A DNA stretch of 64,000 nt. Origin: Hevea brasiliensis. Taxonomy: Eukaryota > Streptophyta > Magnoliopsida > Malpighiales > Euphorbiaceae. Made by a program: the position numbers and the translations under genes. The DNA lies in assembly GCF_030052815.1 (NCBI RefSeq), contig NC_079502.1, forward strand, positions 34,464,050 through 34,528,049, written 5' to 3'. Positions 47,476 through 60,300 of this stretch are shown one piece after another; positions within the stretch are counted from its first letter, which is position 1; every line of letters starts with the position of its first letter. Below the pieces are notes generated by a model. It saw nothing but the letters and a program-made list of their open reading frames with translations, was not told the DNA's origin and ran no database searches.

Positions 47476-48095
47476 TGTGACACCCCTTACCTGTCTACAG
47501 TTTAGCCGAGCAAGATATGCCATACAGTGTACCGGAACACCCTATTTTAATTCAATCATTTTTATTCTTTCTAATTTATTTTTTTTCATAGTTATGAAGT
47601 ACAATTTGTGAAATGTAATTCATTTCAATCATTTATTGAAATTATAAATTTATTTGAGGTTTCACAAATTTTATAGAAAATCTGGCAGAGTACCGGCTAA
47701 AAATGGAGAAAACAGTTCTTCCGAACCTAAAAAAAAAACACTTCCAAAATTTTCAATCAATCCCAAACTCCATTTCATTAACAAAATCTCAATATTTTTC
47801 AACAACTTTTCCATTTCTCAATCATTCATCTCATATGATATTCATGTAAAAGTTATAAATAAATATTCACTTTTTCATTCATAAACACAATTTTCACTAT
47901 TTACATTGTACCAAAATACATTACATAAGTCTCAATTACACATGAGAAAATAAAAGTTAATTACAAAGTACCAAAATGAAACCTAGTGTCCTACCAATGC
48001 ACTGAAGACGGTGAGGTGACATGGATACTATGCAGAACTGCAGATGATCTCACCCAGTCTGTGGTATACTGGGCTCTCTATCGGTCTCTCCAGAA
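47476..48095 (-). repeat. Gypsy-2 3' LTR, terminal part
   Basis: It starts TGTGACACCCCTTACC and matches 57382 to about 58010 in the other LTR, up to GGTCTCTCCAGAA just before the copia target site CCTAC. Confidence 0.92.
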
Positions 48096-48100
48096 CCTAC

Positions 48101-50207
48101 TGAAGGAGCAGAAGCATGAAAAACACAAGTTTATATCATTGAGTTCAAAAATTTTCACCTAGAGTCACATGCATCATGCAAGATTTATTTTTATCTATTT
48201 GATTTCAATGATAAACAACATATTAAAATGCTTTAAATATGTTTTTGGATCAGTATTTGCCATTTAAGATTTTAGAATTAATCAGATTAATTTTAGAACC
48301 CTAGATTAGATAAAGAACAAGTGCACTAACCTCTTGATGCACTGCAGTGTGTTTGGCACCTTTGGGATGCATCTTTAGGACACCAGATGTTGTCCCTCTA
48401 GCTTGTCCACACCAAGATAACCTATGGCAGCCCTTGAACAGCTTCCAAAGCTTTTTCTATTAATTAGAAAATTAAGTTTTCCCTTTTAAGAGATTAAAGA
48501 TGTAAACAGGACACTAGAAACAATTTCTAGTATTTTTAATTCAAGAGATTGTTTGCTAATCTCTTGGAATTGATGAAAGATGAAGAAGAAGAGAGAATGG
48601 CAGCCTCAAGGGTGGCGACACAAAGCGAGGCAGCAGCTAGTTGTTTTTTGTTCTTTCATCCTTACACTTATAAGCTAGGTCACCACTTAAAACCCTTGCC
48701 ACTATGTCAGCTTCTGATTAGCTCTAGGTTTAATTGACCCAATCACATTGTGCCAAGTGTCAAACCTATATTTAATCTTAATTTTAATCATCTTACATGA
48801 TTAAAAGACATTTGGCAAGCTTATGTGTAGTGTCATATGTCACCATCTCATGGTGCCACATGTCACATTGTGAAATGATCAAAATGACCCTGTGTCTTAA
48901 TTTTGAGTCTCAACCCAAAATAATTATTTCTCTTCTTCTAATCAATTTATATCAAATATAAATTAATTAAATAATCTTTATTAATTAATTTCTCATTAAT
49001 TAAATTCATATTTAAACACTTTAAATATAAATTTAACTTATACTATACATTCAATAATCTAGATTTGGTTTCAACTCATGCTAAGGACTTTGCAATCTAA
49101 TTGCAAACCAAACCTATTTAATTAATCAATTAAACTCTTTAATTAATTAATTAAATCATATTTAATTTGGTAATTACTTGTATATGTGTGACCTACTAGG
49201 CTCATCACTAATTGGCAATGAGATATGATATCAACTCTTAATATTATCAGAACTCTTTCTAACTATAAATGATTTCTCTAAACTATTTTATGCACTTCAT
49301 GGACCATGGTTAACACCTAGCATAGCATGCCATGGCCACCCAATCAGTAATATGGTTTACCTTAAATGAACCTATAATCATATGTTACCATGCACTAGAA
49401 TCTCTCTGTTATAAAATCCCAACTCAAGCTGGAGTCATGGTTTATGTTAAACCCCATTTGCTATGAATATTATGTTCTCTTTTAATTCTAGTTCTTGATT
49501 AAAAGATTTTCTCATCAGAAACTCTTTTCTGATTAAATTTATCTGTCTTGGCTAGGAACTTGAAACACCAAGAACAATTAAATGAACATAGGATTTTATC
49601 CCTATTTACTTAGAGGAATAGATTCCATCTTGGTCAACACATACCTCTATATATAACTAGTAGGAGCCAACACATGCCCGTATACCCATACACAGTGCAA
49701 ATATGAAAGCACTATTAAACTTAAACCACCTATATACGAGATAATTGTGCTATCTCAGTTCTAAAGATTATGTGCACTGATATGATTTATGACAATGCAT
49801 TAACAAGAGTAAACTCCATGTGTTTGTCATAAATGTCACTGATTCGACCTACTTATCATGTCTAAGTGCCTGTCATGTTTGTCATATGGCATGAGACTCA
49901 CCATTCCATCTTATTTATATCTCATATAAATAACTTGGGAACAAACATGAATACAATCTTTCTGGATAAGTCATGTCCTTGCTATGAAGTATCCTCGATT
50001 GTGAACCTATTTATGATACTTTGTACTAGAAATATTGTCACTCATATTCTTAACAACTTAAGAATAGAATTTCTAACAAAATATCAATGGACATTTTCTT
50101 TTACACATAAATATATTATGTAAACGAAAAAGTAGAAATTCCTTTTATTAATAAAAATATATACAAGATACATACTAAATGATATGCTCTAGGGCATACT
50201 ACTAACA
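48101..50207 (-). repeat. Solo LTR of the Copia-1/2 family in Gypsy-2
   Basis: The minus strand runs from TGTTAGTAGTATGCCC to TGCTCCTTCA, 2107 bp, the length of one Copia-1 LTR. The exact duplication CCTAC flanks it (48096-48100 and 50208-50212), with no internal copia sequence. This is the product of recombination between the two LTRs of a full element, removing about 5-7 kb. A TTAATTAA-rich part lies near 48970-49150. Confidence 0.94.
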
Positions 50208-50212
50208 CCTAC

Positions 50213-52594
50213 GCGTGGCAAATGCAACGCTCTAAGCAATAATGCTTAGTAGTGCCAATAATAGAATAAAAAGAAATAACAGAAAATAAATATGTAGTGC
50301 ATGTTTTTATGTCTTATGCAGATAATTTTTCGATAATTATTTGTAGTCTTATTTATTATGTACTTGTTATATTCATAATTTCATTAAATTTATCCATTTT
50401 CATTTTTAGTTGCCCAAGTAACCTATACTGAATGACTGGATTGGATAAACAGGTAAACTGGCACTGGGTATCAAGTACCTCAGGCCGTCACACCATTGGT
50501 TATATATGTATCTCTCGGTGTGCAGCAGAACTGCTAATGAGCTGTAATAAATATTAGGCACAAGGCCAAGTATCATCACTATGTCAAAATAGCTAAAAGC
50601 CATGAAATCACAGAATGGCATAATGCCATGTGCAGTATTGCTAACTGAACCCTATTGGCATGCCAACCTATCCAAACTAATCTTGCTAGGTGTACTAGGG
50701 CATGTTACACTTTCAAATTTTACAATTCTTAAAATTTAAGTTTAAGTGTTACTATTCATTTCATTAGTCAACTAAAATGTTGACTTTTGCATAAACAATA
50801 GGTACATTGGTTTTAATACTCCCAACATACCACATTTTGCATTCTAAAGTTATTGGTATTGGTTGCCAATACCACTTCTAAGCTTAGTGTTAGTTATTCA
50901 CAATTTTCATATTTCAAGCATTATGTTTACTGTTCCATTGGTCATTTATATAGTAGGAATTTGGCAAAGTTGTCTTCATGAAAGTTGTTCCTTATTGTGT
51001 CTAGTTACATTTATTTTTTTGAATCACTCCATTTGAGTTTTGTGGCTTAAGGTATGGCCTAAACACCATAACTGGCCAGATTGGACAGAATCCAAAATTC
51101 TGGGCAAAACTGGTTCTGCCAGATTTGGTAACCTAAGTTTGGTTGGCAATTTTACTAGGTTATGGTTTGAATTTGGATTTGTGTTCTTCATGAAAGTTTT
51201 AGGTCTATGTCTCAGCTTTATGCTGGTAAAATTTTAGGTCAATTGGACCTTTCTGCACTGAGTTATGACCAAATGAATAGACACTGTTCATTTGGTCATT
51301 TTGCCCAGGCAGAATGCAAGTCACCCGGATTAGGGCAATGTTTAGGCCAACTTGGTTTGGTTTTCTGGGCAAGGTTTCTTCACCAAAGTGGTGCCATTAT
51401 GTGTCTAGTTTCATTTCCAATTAGCCTTTCACCAATTGAACCTCTACAACTCCATTTATAGCTGCCCAAACCTGCTGGACTCACATCCAGACCTGTAGGG
51501 CAGCCAAGGTAGCTCACCCAAATTTAAATACCAAGCCACAACTCACTTCATTTCTTCATCATACACAGCCAAATGGTCATTAATTGACTATTTAAACTTT
51601 TATTCACCAACACATGAGTAAACCCTAGGTTTCTCCTAAATCCTAACTCCACAGTTTCAATTTGTTCCATTTTCATATTTTATAGTTTAGATTAATGTTG
51701 TAACAAAGAATATAAGAGAAAAATAAACAAAAGTGGCACTAACCTTCACTTAGTCACTTTCCAAGACTTAAAAACTTCACTTTCTTCCTTTCAAATTGCT
51801 GCCAAGGCTTGCTCTATTGGTAGGGATAATTTTTAATGAAGGCAAGTTAGGGTTTTGAGGTGGTTTAAGGTGGGAATTGAAGCTTTGATAAGCTTTCAAT
51901 GGTGGTTTGGATGTTGAAGGTGTTTCGGCTAGTTTGGGTGAAGGAGATGAATCTAATTGCTTTTTCTTATTTTTATCTCAATTATCCCTTTTTAATAGGT
52001 CAGCTTAATTGTGATTGGTTGGGAAAGGGTTGATGACATCATGTGATGTCAAAATTGTCATTTAATCTCATTTTCTTTCCTTTTCTTCTCTACTCATTTT
52101 CAATTTAATTTTTAGTAATATTTATTCACATTTTATATCATAATAATTATTTACTTAACCAGACAAGTCAGCCAAAAATCACCTCTGAAGGCGAAATGAC
52201 CAAAATGCTCTCTGTTTGGCTTAACAGACTAAAATTGTCTGTACCAATTGAAAAATTTTTCTAAGCATTTTCTTGGCATTCTAATGCCATAGGAACCTCA
52301 ATGACCCTTCTCTAGAGTCCCAAAAATTATTTTATGAAAATTTCCCCTGGTCTAGGGCTCCTAGTTGCGAGAACCGCAACTTCCCACTAGGTTACCCATT
52401 GCTAGGGCACCGGCTCATTTAACTTGGTTGTATTTTATTTCTAAAATTTTTCCTAAATTTTCTTGTTAATGTTTGAGTTAATTATAGTTCCTTACTTTAG
52501 TTTAAATATCTTTTTCGGACATTCTAGTTATCTAGACCGACACTGGTCACCAGAACAGTGGAATGTACGGAGTTGCTACAGGGAGGGTGTTACA
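50213..52594 (-). repeat. Gypsy-2 3' LTR, main part
   Basis: It resumes with GCGTGGCAAATGCAACGC and ends GGAGGGTGTTACA. It contains a 12-bp-arm hairpin at 51266-51298 and the TGACATCA palindrome at 52034-52051, and matches 58004-60391. No gene. Confidence 0.92.
52034..52051. promoter_or_regulatory. TGACATCA palindrome in the Gypsy-2 LTR
   Basis: TGACATCA and TGATGTCA are exact reverse complements around TG. TGACATCA resembles binding sites of plant bZIP factors. It sits in the same LTR region as the RY-type palindrome of TRG1 (both follow GATGACATCATG). The other LTR (59831-59848) has one change, TGATATCA. Function is inference. Confidence 0.4.
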
Positions 52595-52612
52595 ACTCTT
52601 CCCCTCTAATTT
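52595..52612 (-). other. Gypsy-2 polypurine tract
   Basis: The minus strand reads AAATTAGAGGGGAAGAGT directly before the 3' LTR. Confidence 0.85.
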
Positions 52613-54130
52613 AAATTTCGTCCTCAAAATTTACTTGATGCAAACAGTTGAGGGAACTGTTGCTTCATCGTCTCTTCACTTTCCCATGTTGCCTTCTTGG
52701 TGTTATGGTGCCTCCAAAGCACTTTCACCAGTGGAATCTGCTTATTTCTTAACTTTTCACTTCCCGAGCCAGGATCCGTATGGGTTCTCTCATATGTCAA
52801 ATCCAGTTGCACTTCAATTTCTTCCATGGAGATGACATGTGAAGGATCTGAGCAGTATCTTCTTAGCATAGATATGTGGAACACATTGTGGATCTTGTCC
52901 AGCTCTGGTGGTAAAGCTAGCCTATAGGCCACTGGACCCACACGTTCAATGACTTAATATGGGCCAACAAACCTAGGGCTTAACTTACCTTTTCTTCCAA
53001 ACCTTAGTACCTTCTTCCACGGTGACACCTTGAGGAACACTTTGTCGCCTACCACATATTCTATCTCTTTTCTCTTCAGGTCGGCACATGATTTTTGTCT
53101 ATCTGAGGCAACCTTTAGATTGGCTTTGATTAGTTTTACTTTCTCCTCAGTCTGTTTCACCAGGTCTGGCCCTACTAGTTTATCTTCAACCAATTTAGTC
53201 TAGCACACTGGAGTTCTACATTTCCCCCCATACAGTGCTTCATACGGGGCCATTTGGATGCTAGCTTGGTAGCTATTGTTGTATGCGAATTTTGCCAGTG
53301 GGAGGTATCTATCCCAACTTCCCTCAAACTCAATGACACAACTCCTCAACATATCCTCAAGGACCTGACATATATTTTATGTTATTATTATCATTTCAGT
53401 TCAATATTTGTATTAATTCAATTGGTTTCAATTGTTTACCTGGATTACTCTTTCTGATTGCCCATCCGTCTAAGGATGAAAAGCTGTGCTGAAGTGGAGT
53501 TGTGTACCCAAGGATTCATGCAACTTCTTCCAAAATCTTGATGTAAGCCTTGGGTCTCGATTAGATATAATGGAAAGTGAAATTCCATGCAGTCTAACTA
53601 TCTCACTAATATACAATTCTACTAACTTTTCCAGTGAATAGTCAGTCCTAACTGGCAGAAAGTGTGCTGACTTCGTCAATCTATCTACTATCACCCATAC
53701 TGCATCATGCTTCTTTTGGGTGAGAGGTAGACCACTTACAAAATCCTTGGTGACCCGATCCCATTTCCATTTAGGTATGCGTATAGGTTGTAGCAATACC
53801 CGATGGAACTTGATGTTCTGCCTTGACTTGCTGGCATGTCAAGCATTTAGTCACATAGTCAGCTATGTCCTTCTTCATACTAGGTCACCAATATTGAAGC
53901 TTCAGATCATGATACATTTTTGTACTTCCTGGGTGCTTAGCATAAACAGTGGTGTGCCTCTTTTAGAATACTGACCTTCAATTCCCCATCATCTAGTACA
54001 CATAATCTTCCTTTGTAGTACAGACACCCATTTGTTTTCACTTCATTGTCAGTTTTTTTCCCTTCTAGGATTTTGCTCATAATAGCCTTTAGCTTCTCAT
54101 CTACCTTCTGCCCATCTAAAATCTGCTGTA
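52613..54130 (-). pseudogene. Gypsy-2 integrase with chromodomain, with a 75-bp intron-like insert
   Basis: From the N-terminal side (high coordinates): zinc-domain remnants with HPGSTKMY, then WDRVTKDFVSGLP (first D), IISNRDPRLTSRFW (second D) and a GQSERVIQ-like stretch (E) before the insert. The frame resumes at [89 protein letters not shown] and VKVLWRHHNTKKATWESEE (chromodomain end) follow. A frame break lies in the LTYE-RTHTDPGSGSE region (about 52790), and stops interrupt the zinc domain. Confidence 0.88.
53365..53439 (-). other. Intron-like 75-bp insert in Gypsy-2 integrase with GT-AG borders
   Basis: The minus strand reads exon ATCCAG, then GTAAACAATTGAAACC at the start and ATATGTCAG at the end, then GTCCTTGAG. 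Position, length (75) and most bases match the Gypsy-1 insert. An in-frame TGA at the fourth codon means the integrase could be read through only if it is removed. CAGGT occurs at both borders, which fits either splice junctions at a proto-splice site or a short target duplication. Confidence 0.75.
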
Positions 54131-55440
54131 GCAGGTTTGGCCTTACTTGTAACTAAGCCAAAATAGCTCCATCTTGAGCCAAAGATAAACGGGCATTAAA
54201 TGATCTCAAAGCTGTGATGGATTTTCTGCGCAAAGCATCAGCAACTACATTTGCCTTCCCAGGATGGTAGTCAATCACACAATCATAGTCCTTCAGGAAC
54301 TCAATCCATCGCCTTTGTTTGAGGTTAAGCTCCTTCTGGGTTGGTAAGTATTTCAGACTTTTGTGGTCTGTGTAAATGTAGCACTTTTCACTATACAAGT
54401 AAGGCCTCTATATCTTCAGTGCAAAGATAATTGCTGCAAGCTCTAGATCATGGGTATGATAATTTTGTTCATGTGGCTTTAGCTGCCTGGAAGCATAAGC
54501 GACCACCTTCCTCTCTTAAATCAATACACACCCTAACCCATTATGAGAGGCATCACTGTAGACCACAAAGTCCTTTCCCGATACTGGCTGTGTTAACACT
54601 GGCGCCTCTGTTAACATAGTCTTCAACTTCTCAAAACTAGCCTGACACTTATCATTCCAGTCAAATCTGACATTTTTGTGTAACAACTTGGTCATTGGAG
54701 CAGCTATTAAAGAAAATCCCTTCACAAATCTTCTATAATACCCAGCTAGCCCCAAGAAGCTTCTGACCTCAATTGTATTCCTGGGAGGCTTCCATTCTAT
54801 AACTGCTTCTATTTTCTTGGGATCCACTCTAATCCCATCAGCTGACACTTTGTGTCCAAGGAATGCAATCTCACTCAACCAGAAGTCACACTTGGACAAC
54901 TTAGCATATAGCTTCTTTTCTCTCAGGGTTTGCAGAACAATCCTCAAATGCTCATCATGTTCTTCCCTGATCTTGGAATACACCAAAATATCATCAATAA
55001 AGACCACTACGAACCGATCTAGGTATGGATGGAAGATACGGTTCATAAGGTCCATGAATGCTGCTGGTGCATTTGTTAGGCCAAAGGTTATCATCAGGAA
55101 CTCATAATGCCCATACCGGGTCCTGAATGCAGTCTTTGGCACATCTGTATCCTTTACCCTCAACTGATGATATCCTGATCTGAGATCAATTTTAGAGAAT
55201 ACTCTTGCTCCCTTCAACTGATCAAACAGATCATCGATTCTAGGCAACAGATATTTGTTCTTCACAGTCACTTTATTCAACTATCGGTAATCGATGCACA
55301 ATCTCAATGTCCCATCCTTTTTCTTCACAAACAGCACTAGAGCTCCCCATGGTGACATAATGGGGCGTATGAACCCCTTATCCAGTAACTCCTGTAACTG
55401 GATTTTCAGTTCCTTCAATTCTGTGGGTGCCATCCTATAA
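54131..55440 (-). pseudogene. Gypsy-2 reverse transcriptase and RNase H
   Basis: [26 protein letters not shown] and LCIDYR, stop, [10 protein letters not shown] open [47 protein letters not shown] and [14 protein letters not shown] (intact active site) follow, then [23 protein letters not shown]. RNase [18 protein letters not shown], then a stop, [21 protein letters not shown] and [20 protein letters not shown] proper is the best-preserved gypsy reading in the window, open for about 250 codons. Confidence 0.9.
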
Positions 55441-56100
55441 GGAGCAATAGAGATTGGTGCTATACTTGACAGTACTTCAATAGCAATTTCAACTTCCCTT
55501 TTTAGTGGTAAGCCAGGCAATTCTTCAGGGAACACATCTGGGAAGTCTCTTACTATGGGTATGTCACACAAATCTGGCTTAGCCTACCTAGTATCCACCA
55601 CATGTGCTAGGTAGGCTTTACAGCCTTTTCTCATCAGTTTTCTTGCAACTGTGGCTGTTCAGGAGTTTTCAATGAGATCCTCTTCAACTTACAATCAACC
55701 ATTGCTTGATGATGTGACAACCAGTCCATTCTCAAAATCACGTCAAACTCATGGAAAGGCAACTCAATTAGGTCTGCCAAGAATTCATACTCCTGAAATC
55801 TTAACAGGTAACCCTTGTATACTTTGTTCACCAGTATACTGTGGCTCAATGGATTAGTGACCAGAATGTCTTGGTCACTCTCCCTTACTAGTTTCCCCCT
55901 TTCTACGGGTAGGTTGATGCAGATGTATGAATGAGTGGATCCTGGATCCACCAATGCATGCATAGATGTATTGTAGAAAAAGAACGTACCCCTGATAACG
56001 TCCAAGGCATCTTGCTCTTCCTGAGCTTTTATGGCATAAGCTCTGGTAGGTGCTCTAACCTTTGGCCTCTTTGCTGGCTTAGATGCAGGTATCTGTGATG
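55441..56100 (-). pseudogene. Gypsy-2 protease and linker, with a deletion
   Basis: ARAYAIKAQEEQDALDVIRG is followed by the intact protease box ALVDPGSTHSYIC, NLPVERGKLVRESDQDILVTNP, VNKVYKGYLLRFQEYEFLADLIELPF and VILRMDWLSHHQAMVD. After SLKTPE (about 55660) roughly 65-70 bases present in Gypsy-1 are missing, shifting the frame. [20 protein letters not shown] and [21 protein letters not shown] continue into RT. Confidence 0.87.
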
Positions 56101-57259
56101 GTCCCACTACCTCAGATTTACCAGATTTCCTACCCCTTTGAGGTGTAGGAGCAGGTCTATCTGCTTGTATTAGAGCAGCTGTAGCAGTTCTGCGTGGATA
56201 GTTCCTCAACTGATGCTCTGTTGACCCACACCTTAAGCAGGCACCAGTCACTCTCCAAAACTCCCCCTTATGCCATTTCAGGCAATGCGGATATGCAGAA
56301 GATGCTGGAGCTGATCCCCTGAACCATGTCCCCGGAGAGCTGCCCACTGATGGTGTGGATTGACCTCTCCTAGGGGTAAACTATGGCCTGGGCCCCTGAG
56401 ACTAACCCTGACCTTGAGGTTGACCTGAACTCTGTGCAGGTGGACCTTTGAACTTCTTTCCTGGTGCAGGAGATGAGCTAGACTGACTCAGGCCCCTCTT
56501 CTGCTATCTCTCCCTTCTAGTCTGCTCACTTATTCTAACTTTTTCAACTTTTATTGCAGCTTCCACTAACTTGGTGAAGTCTATGATTCCCAAGGCAGTA
56601 ATCATGATCTTTATGTTGTCATTTAATCCCTCTTCAAATCTTTTACACCTCTTGGCTTCATTTGGGAGTATCTCTCTTCCATAGCGGCTTAGTCTGACAA
56701 ACTCCTTCTCATACTCCGCTACTAATAGCTGTCTCTGCCTCAGGTTAATGAACTCTCATTTTCTCTCTTCTAGGTATACACTACCCACATATTTCTTCTT
56801 AAATTCTGAGAGGAAAAAGTCTCAAGTTATTACTTCTGGCTGCACTTCACTAGACACTGTATCCCACCATTGGTAGGCATCAACTTGCAACAGAGATACA
56901 ACAGCTTTTAGATTTTGCTCTAGAGTGCAATGGAGTTGCTTTAAAACCCTTCCTGTTCTGTTCAACCAGTTTTCAGCTGCAATAGAATCAGCTTCTCTCT
57001 TGCCAAAGAAATCCACTGCTCCAAATTTTCTCAATTTTTCCAGATGTGATTTCTGCTATCGAAGTGGTGGTGGTGGGGGCATTACCCTAGCCATTTGTCT
57101 GAAGAACTTGTCCATTTGCTGGAACATGGCCTGTGGAGGCTGAGCAGGCTCTACTGGAGCTGGTGGAGCAGGTTCTCCCCTACCCCCAATCTCAGCTGCT
57201 GCAGGTGGAGCATGACTCTCCACTTCCTCCTCAATTGCCCTCTGAGATGTAGGGTCCAT
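56101..57259 (-). pseudogene. Gypsy-2 gag
   Basis: It opens MDPTSQRAIEEEVESHAPP and then reads MFQQMDKFFRQMARVMPPPPP, a stop, RKFGAVDFFGKREADSIAAENWLN, LKQLHCTLEQNLKAVVSLLQVDAYQWWD and, in broken frames, FLSEFKKKYVGSVYL and FTKLVEAAIKVEK. The cysteine region reads CLKWHKGEFWRVTGACLRC and STEHQLRNYP, with tyrosine replacing the last cysteine of the CCHC knuckle. It differs from Gypsy-1 by independent stops, so each copy decayed separately. Confidence 0.87.
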
Positions 57260-57364
57260 ATCCTATTTAACAAAGATAAACAGATTTGCATTAGTGTCAC
57301 CTCGACTCTTACAAATGCAATGCATGGTATGGACTCGATCTACACCTCGAAATGCCTAAACCGT

Positions 57365-57376
57365 GCTCTGATATCA
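57365..57376 (-). other. Gypsy-2 primer-binding site
   Basis: The minus strand reads TGATATCAGAGC, one change from TGGTATCAGAGC, five bases after the LTR end. Confidence 0.85.
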
Positions 57377-57381
57377 CTAAA

Positions 57382-60300
57382 TGTGATACCCCTTACCCGT
57401 CTACAGTGTAGCTGAGCAAGATATGCCACATAGTGTACCGGAACATCCTATTTTAATTCAATCATTTTTATTCTTCCTAATTTATTTTTTTCATAGTTAT
57501 GAAGTACAATTTGTAAAATGTAATTCATTTCAGTCATTTATTGAAATCATAAATTTATTTGAGGTTTCGTAAATTTTATAGAAAATCCGGTAGAGTACCG
57601 ACTAAAAATGGAGAAAATAGTTCTTCCAAACCTGTAAAAAAACACTTCCAAAATTTTCAATCAATCCCAAACTCCATTTCATCAACAAAATCTCAATATT
57701 TTTCAATAATATTTCTATTTCTCAATCATTCATCTCACATGATATTCATCTAAAAGTCATAAATAAATATTCACTTTTTCATTCATAAACACAATTTTTA
57801 CTATTTACATTAATACCAAAATTCATTATATAAGTCTCAATTACACATGAGAAAAATAAAAGTTAATTACAAAATACCAAAATGAAACCTAGTGTCCTAC
57901 CAATGCACTGAACACAGTGAGGTGACACGGACACTATGCAGAGCTGCGGATGATCTCACTCAGTCGATGGTCTACTGGGCTCTCTATCGGTCTCTTCACA
58001 ACCTATGCGTGGAAAAAAGCAATGCGCTAAGCAATAATGCTTAATGGTGCCAATAATAGAATAAAAAGAAATAACAGAAAATAAATATGTAGTGCATGTT
58101 CTGATGTCTTATGCAGACAATTTTTCAATAATTAGTTGTAGTCTTATTTATTATGTACTTGTTATATTCATAATTTCATTAAATCTATCCACTTTCATTT
58201 TTGGTTGGTCAAGTAACCTATACTGAATGATTGGACTGAATAAACAGGTAAACTGACACTGGGTATCATATACCTTGGGTCGTCACACCATTGGTTACAT
58301 ATGTATCTCCCGGTGTGCAACAGAATAGCTAATGAGCTGTAATAAATATTAGGCATAAGGCCAAGTATCATCACAATGTCAGAATGGCTAAAAGCCATGA
58401 AATCATAGAATGGCATAATGCCATGTGCAATACTGCTAACTGAACCCTATTGGCATGCCAACCTATCCAAACCAATCTTGCTAGGTGTACTAGGGCATGT
58501 TACACTTTTAAATTTTATAATTCTTGAAATTTAAGTTTAAGTGTTACTATTTATTTCATTAGTCAACTAAAATGTTGACTTTTATATAAACAATAGGTAC
58601 ATTGGTTGTAATACTCCCAACATACCACATTTTGCATTATAAAGTTGTTGGTATTGGTTGCCAATACCATTTCTAAGCTTAGTGTTAGTTATTCACAATT
58701 TTTAGAAATCAAGCATTATGTTTACTATTCCATTGGTCATTTATACAGTAGGAATTTGGTAAAGTTGTCTTCATGAAAGTTGTTCCTTATTGTGTCTAAT
58801 TACATTTATTTTTTTGAATCACTCCATTTGGAGTTTTGTAACTCAAGTTATGGCCTAAACACCATAACTGGCCGGATTGGACAGAATCCAAAATTCTGGG
58901 CAAAACTGGTTCTACCAGATTTGGTAACCTAAGTGTGGTTGACAATTTGACTAGGTTAATGTCAGAATTTGGATTTGTGTTCTTCATGAAAGTTGTAGGT
59001 CTATGTCTCAGATTTATGCTGGTAAACTTTTAGGTTAATTGGACCTTTCTACACTGAGTTATGACCAAATGAATAGACACTGCTCATTTGGTCATTTTGC
59101 CCAGGTAGAATGCAAGTCACACGGATTAGGGCAATTTTTAAGCCAACTTGGTTTGGTTTTCTAAGCAGGGTTTCTTCACCAAAGTGGTGCCATTATATGT
59201 TTAGTTTCAAGTCTAATTGGCCTTGCATCAATTGAACCTCTACAACTCCATTTATAGCTACCCAAACCTGCTGGGCTCACATCTAGACTTGCAGGGTAGC
59301 CAAGGCAGCTCACCCAAATTCAAATACCAAGCCACAACTCACTTCATTTCTTCATCATACATAGCCAAATGGCACTAATTGACTATTTAAACTTTCATTC
59401 ATCAACACATGAACAAACCCTAGGTTTCTCCCAAACCCTAACTCCATAATTTTAATTTGTTCCATTTTCATATTTGCTAGTTTAGATTAATGTTGTAACA
59501 AAGAATATAAAAGAAAAATAAACAAAAGTGGCACTAACCTTCACTTAGTCACTTTCTGAGACTTAAAAACTTCACTTTCTTCCTTTTAAATTGCTACCCA
59601 AGGCTTGCTCTAGTGGTAGGGATAATTTTTAATGAAGGCAAGTTAGGGTTTTGAGGTGGTTTAAGGTGGGAATTGAAGCTTTGATAAGATTTCAATGGTG
59701 GTTTGGGTGTGGAAGGTGTTTCGGCTGGTTTGGGTGAAAGAGATGAATCTGATTGCCTTTGTTTATTTTTGTCTCAATTATCCCATTTTAATAGGTTAGC
59801 TTAATTGTGATTGGTGGGGAAAGGGTTGATGACATCATGTGATATCAAAATTGTCATTTAATCTCATTTTCTTTCCTTTTCTTCTCCACTCATTTTCAAT
59901 TTAATTTTTCGCAATATTTATTCATATTTTATGTCATAATAATTATTTACTTAACCGGACAAGTCGACTAAAAATCACCTCTGAAGGCGAAATGACCAAA
60001 ATGCCCTCCATTTGGCTTAACAGACTAAAATTGTCTGTACCGATTGAAAAATTTTTCTAAGCATTTTCTTGTCATTCTAATGCCATAGGAACCTCAATGA
60101 CCCTTCTCTAGAGTCCCAAAAATTATTTTATGAATTTTCCCCTGGTCTAGGCTCCTAGTTGCGAGAACCGTAACTTCCCATTGGGTTACCCATTGCTAGT
60201 GCATTGGCTCATTTAACTTGGTTGTATTTTATTTCTAAAATTTTTTCTAAATTTTTCTTATTAATATTTGAGTTAATTATAGTTCCTCACTTTAGTTTAA

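Noticed and set aside
48549..48737. Small open frame MFANLLELMKDEEEE in the solo LTR
   Set aside because: It lies wholly within LTR sequence, on the antisense side of the leader region, and is not open in the Copia-1 LTRs.
36106..50212. Apparent preference for insertion into LTRs (Copia-1, Gypsy-1 and the solo copia all lie in gypsy LTRs)
   Set aside because: LTRs make up roughly 55-80 percent of those host elements, so three of three hits is not unexpected by chance.
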